The position numbers and the translations under genes are program-made. Below the pieces are notes generated by a model. That model was given only the letters and a program-made list of their open reading frames with translations. It did no database searches and had not been told where the DNA came from. 39,701 bases of DNA from an uncultured Bacteroidales bacterium (GTDB lineage: Bacteria; Bacteroidota; Bacteroidia; Bacteroidales; P3), in contig CAKZZD010000014.1 of the NCBI GenBank assembly GCA_937886715.1, forward strand, positions 1 to 39,701, in the 5' to 3' direction. Each line of letters begins with the position of its first letter. Position 1 is the first letter of the stretch. This document shows, piece after piece, positions 38,968 through 39,701 of this stretch.

Positions 38968-39498
38968 ATGATGGAAGCTACTATAGTCGACCCCCGCAAA
39001 ACCACTCCCGAGGAGCACGCCGAAGGTGTGCGCCAGGCGCAGGTGCTCTTTAAACTCAATCATACAATGCCCTACACCGACGAGTACAATGCGCTGCTAC
39101 GCGAGCTGTTTGGTGCGAACCTCGGAGAGGGCGGCTGGGTGATGCCCGGCTTGACCGGCGTCTGCTTCGACAAGGTGAAGATTGGACGCAATGTGATGAT
39201 CATGAACAACTGCCTGATGATGAGCCGAGGCGGCATCACCATCGACGACGGCGCCATGATTGCCGCCAACGCCCAGCTTATCAGCAACAACCACGACCTG
39301 CACGACCGCCAGCTGCTCGTCTGCAAGCCTGTGCATATCGGCAAGAACGCCTGGGTGGGCGCCGGCGCCACCATCCTGCCGGGCGTCACCGTGGGCGACA
39401 ACGCCGTTGTGGCCGCAGGTGCCGTCGTCACCAAGGACGTAGCCCCTAACACCATCGTCGGCGGCAACCCTGCCAAGTTCATCAAAAACGTAGATTAA
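38968..39498 (+). CDS. Left-handed beta-helix O-acetyltransferase, second copy
   Basis: A 176-residue acetyltransferase with hexapeptide repeats: VKIGRNVMIMNNCLMMSRGG, ITIDDGAMIAANAQLI, VHIGKNAWVGAGATILPGVT and NAVVAAGAVVTKDVAPNTIV. The catalytic His is probably in SNNHDLHDR. The N-terminus (TPEEHAEGVRQAQVLFKLN) resembles the Mac domain of maltose/galactoside acetyltransferases but is shortened. It probably transfers acetyl from acetyl-CoA to a hydroxyl of a sugar-like acceptor in the cytoplasm. It follows the flavodoxin lipoprotein gene with 13 bases between them. Similarity to the left acetyltransferase is moderate, so these may be separate family members and not a recent duplication. Confidence 0.9.
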   Translation: MMEATIVDPRKTTPEEHAEGVRQAQVLFKLNHTMPYTDEYNALLRELFGANLGEGGWVMPGLTGVCFDKVKIGRNVMIMNNCLMMSRGGITIDDGAMIAANAQLISNNHDLHDRQLLVCKPVHIGKNAWVGAGATILPGVTVGDNAVVAAGAVVTKDVAPNTIVGGNPAKFIKNVD

Positions 39499-39517
39499 AT
39501 CGTAGGGGCGTACCCCC

Positions 39518-39701
39518 GTGTACGCCCATCAAAGCATCCCCCCCCCTGTGTACGCCCATCAAAGCGTACCCCCGTGTACGCCCATCAAAGCATCCCCCCC
39601 CTGTGTACGCCCATCAAAGCGTACCCTGTGTACGCCCATCAAAGCGTACCCTGTGTACGCCCATCAAAGCGTACCCTGTGTACGCCCATCAAAGCGTACC
39701 C
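39518..39701. repeat. Tandem repeat array at the contig edge
   Basis: Seven copies of the 18-base core GTGTACGCCCATCAAAGC start at 39518, 39548, 39574, 39603, 39628, 39653 and 39678. The spacing is 30, 26, 29, 25, 25 and 25 bases. Linkers alternate between GTACCC forms and C-rich ATCCCCCCC forms early, then become uniform. The first unit is preceded by GGGCGTACCCC, so GGGCGTAC can pair with GTACGCCC. The array runs off the window, so its true size is unknown. Confidence 0.9.

Noticed and set aside
39518..39701. CRISPR array
   Set aside because: The units are near-identical throughout, linkers are only 7-12 bases and not unique spacers, and no cas gene is near.

Overview
The window reads as one contig from a fairly GC-rich member of the Bacteroidales; Prevotellaceae or Muribaculaceae are plausible, but the sequence does not settle the family. 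Supporting signs are promoters of the Bacteroidota type (-7 box TAnnTTTG, clearest in front of rpmE), a type-B ribosomal protein L31, PorT-like and DUF5686 outer-membrane proteins, many lipoproteins, and a DUF4105 protein. The left edge is a run of 19 G that interrupts mnmE, and the right edge is a tandem repeat. Both look like assembly limits.

Region 1 (about 1-13.3 kb, all minus strand, transcribed right to left): META-domain lipoprotein, NUDIX hydrolase and dprA, then glycosyltransferase, lepB, a ParC/GyrA-type topoisomerase subunit, an exported protein of unknown function, uvrA, a small membrane protein and mnmE (cut by the edge). Several junctions are 4-base ATGA overlaps, so this is one or two long operons for genome maintenance, tRNA modification and protein export.

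Region 2 (13.3-14 kb): a divergent spacer with a perfect dispersed hairpin, a strong promoter, a leader hairpin, rpmE on the plus strand and its terminator.

Region 3 (14-25.1 kb, minus strand): a tight nine-gene array of MscS channel, DUF4105 protein, barrel-like lipoprotein, alpha/beta hydrolase, U32 protein, ThrE-type exporter, radA, DUF5686 protein and PorT-like barrel. Most gaps are under 25 bases. It mixes envelope biogenesis with recombination repair.

Region 4 (25.1-29.3 kb): a second copy of the dispersed hairpin, a terminator, a lipoprotein alpha/beta hydrolase, an HxlR regulator, a metal efflux permease fused to an HMA domain, and on the plus strand a CDP-alcohol phosphatidyltransferase ending in a two-way terminator.

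Region 5 (29.3-39.5 kb): an accessory redox island. A six-gene minus-strand operon encodes an FMN reductase-like flavoprotein, an NTF2-like protein, an iron-dependent alcohol dehydrogenase, a DUF362 lipoprotein, a flavodoxin lipoprotein and an O-acetyltransferase. Next come a second DUF362 lipoprotein, a divergent AraC regulator, a long repeat-bearing non-coding stretch, a DUF5692-like membrane protein, and a second flavodoxin-lipoprotein/O-acetyltransferase pair on the plus strand. The flavodoxin-acetyltransferase pair therefore occurs at both ends, and DUF362 occurs twice inside. Several enzymes that are normally cytosolic carry lipoprotein signals here, which suggests a redox pathway moved to the cell envelope. 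This island is the strongest candidate for an undescribed system.
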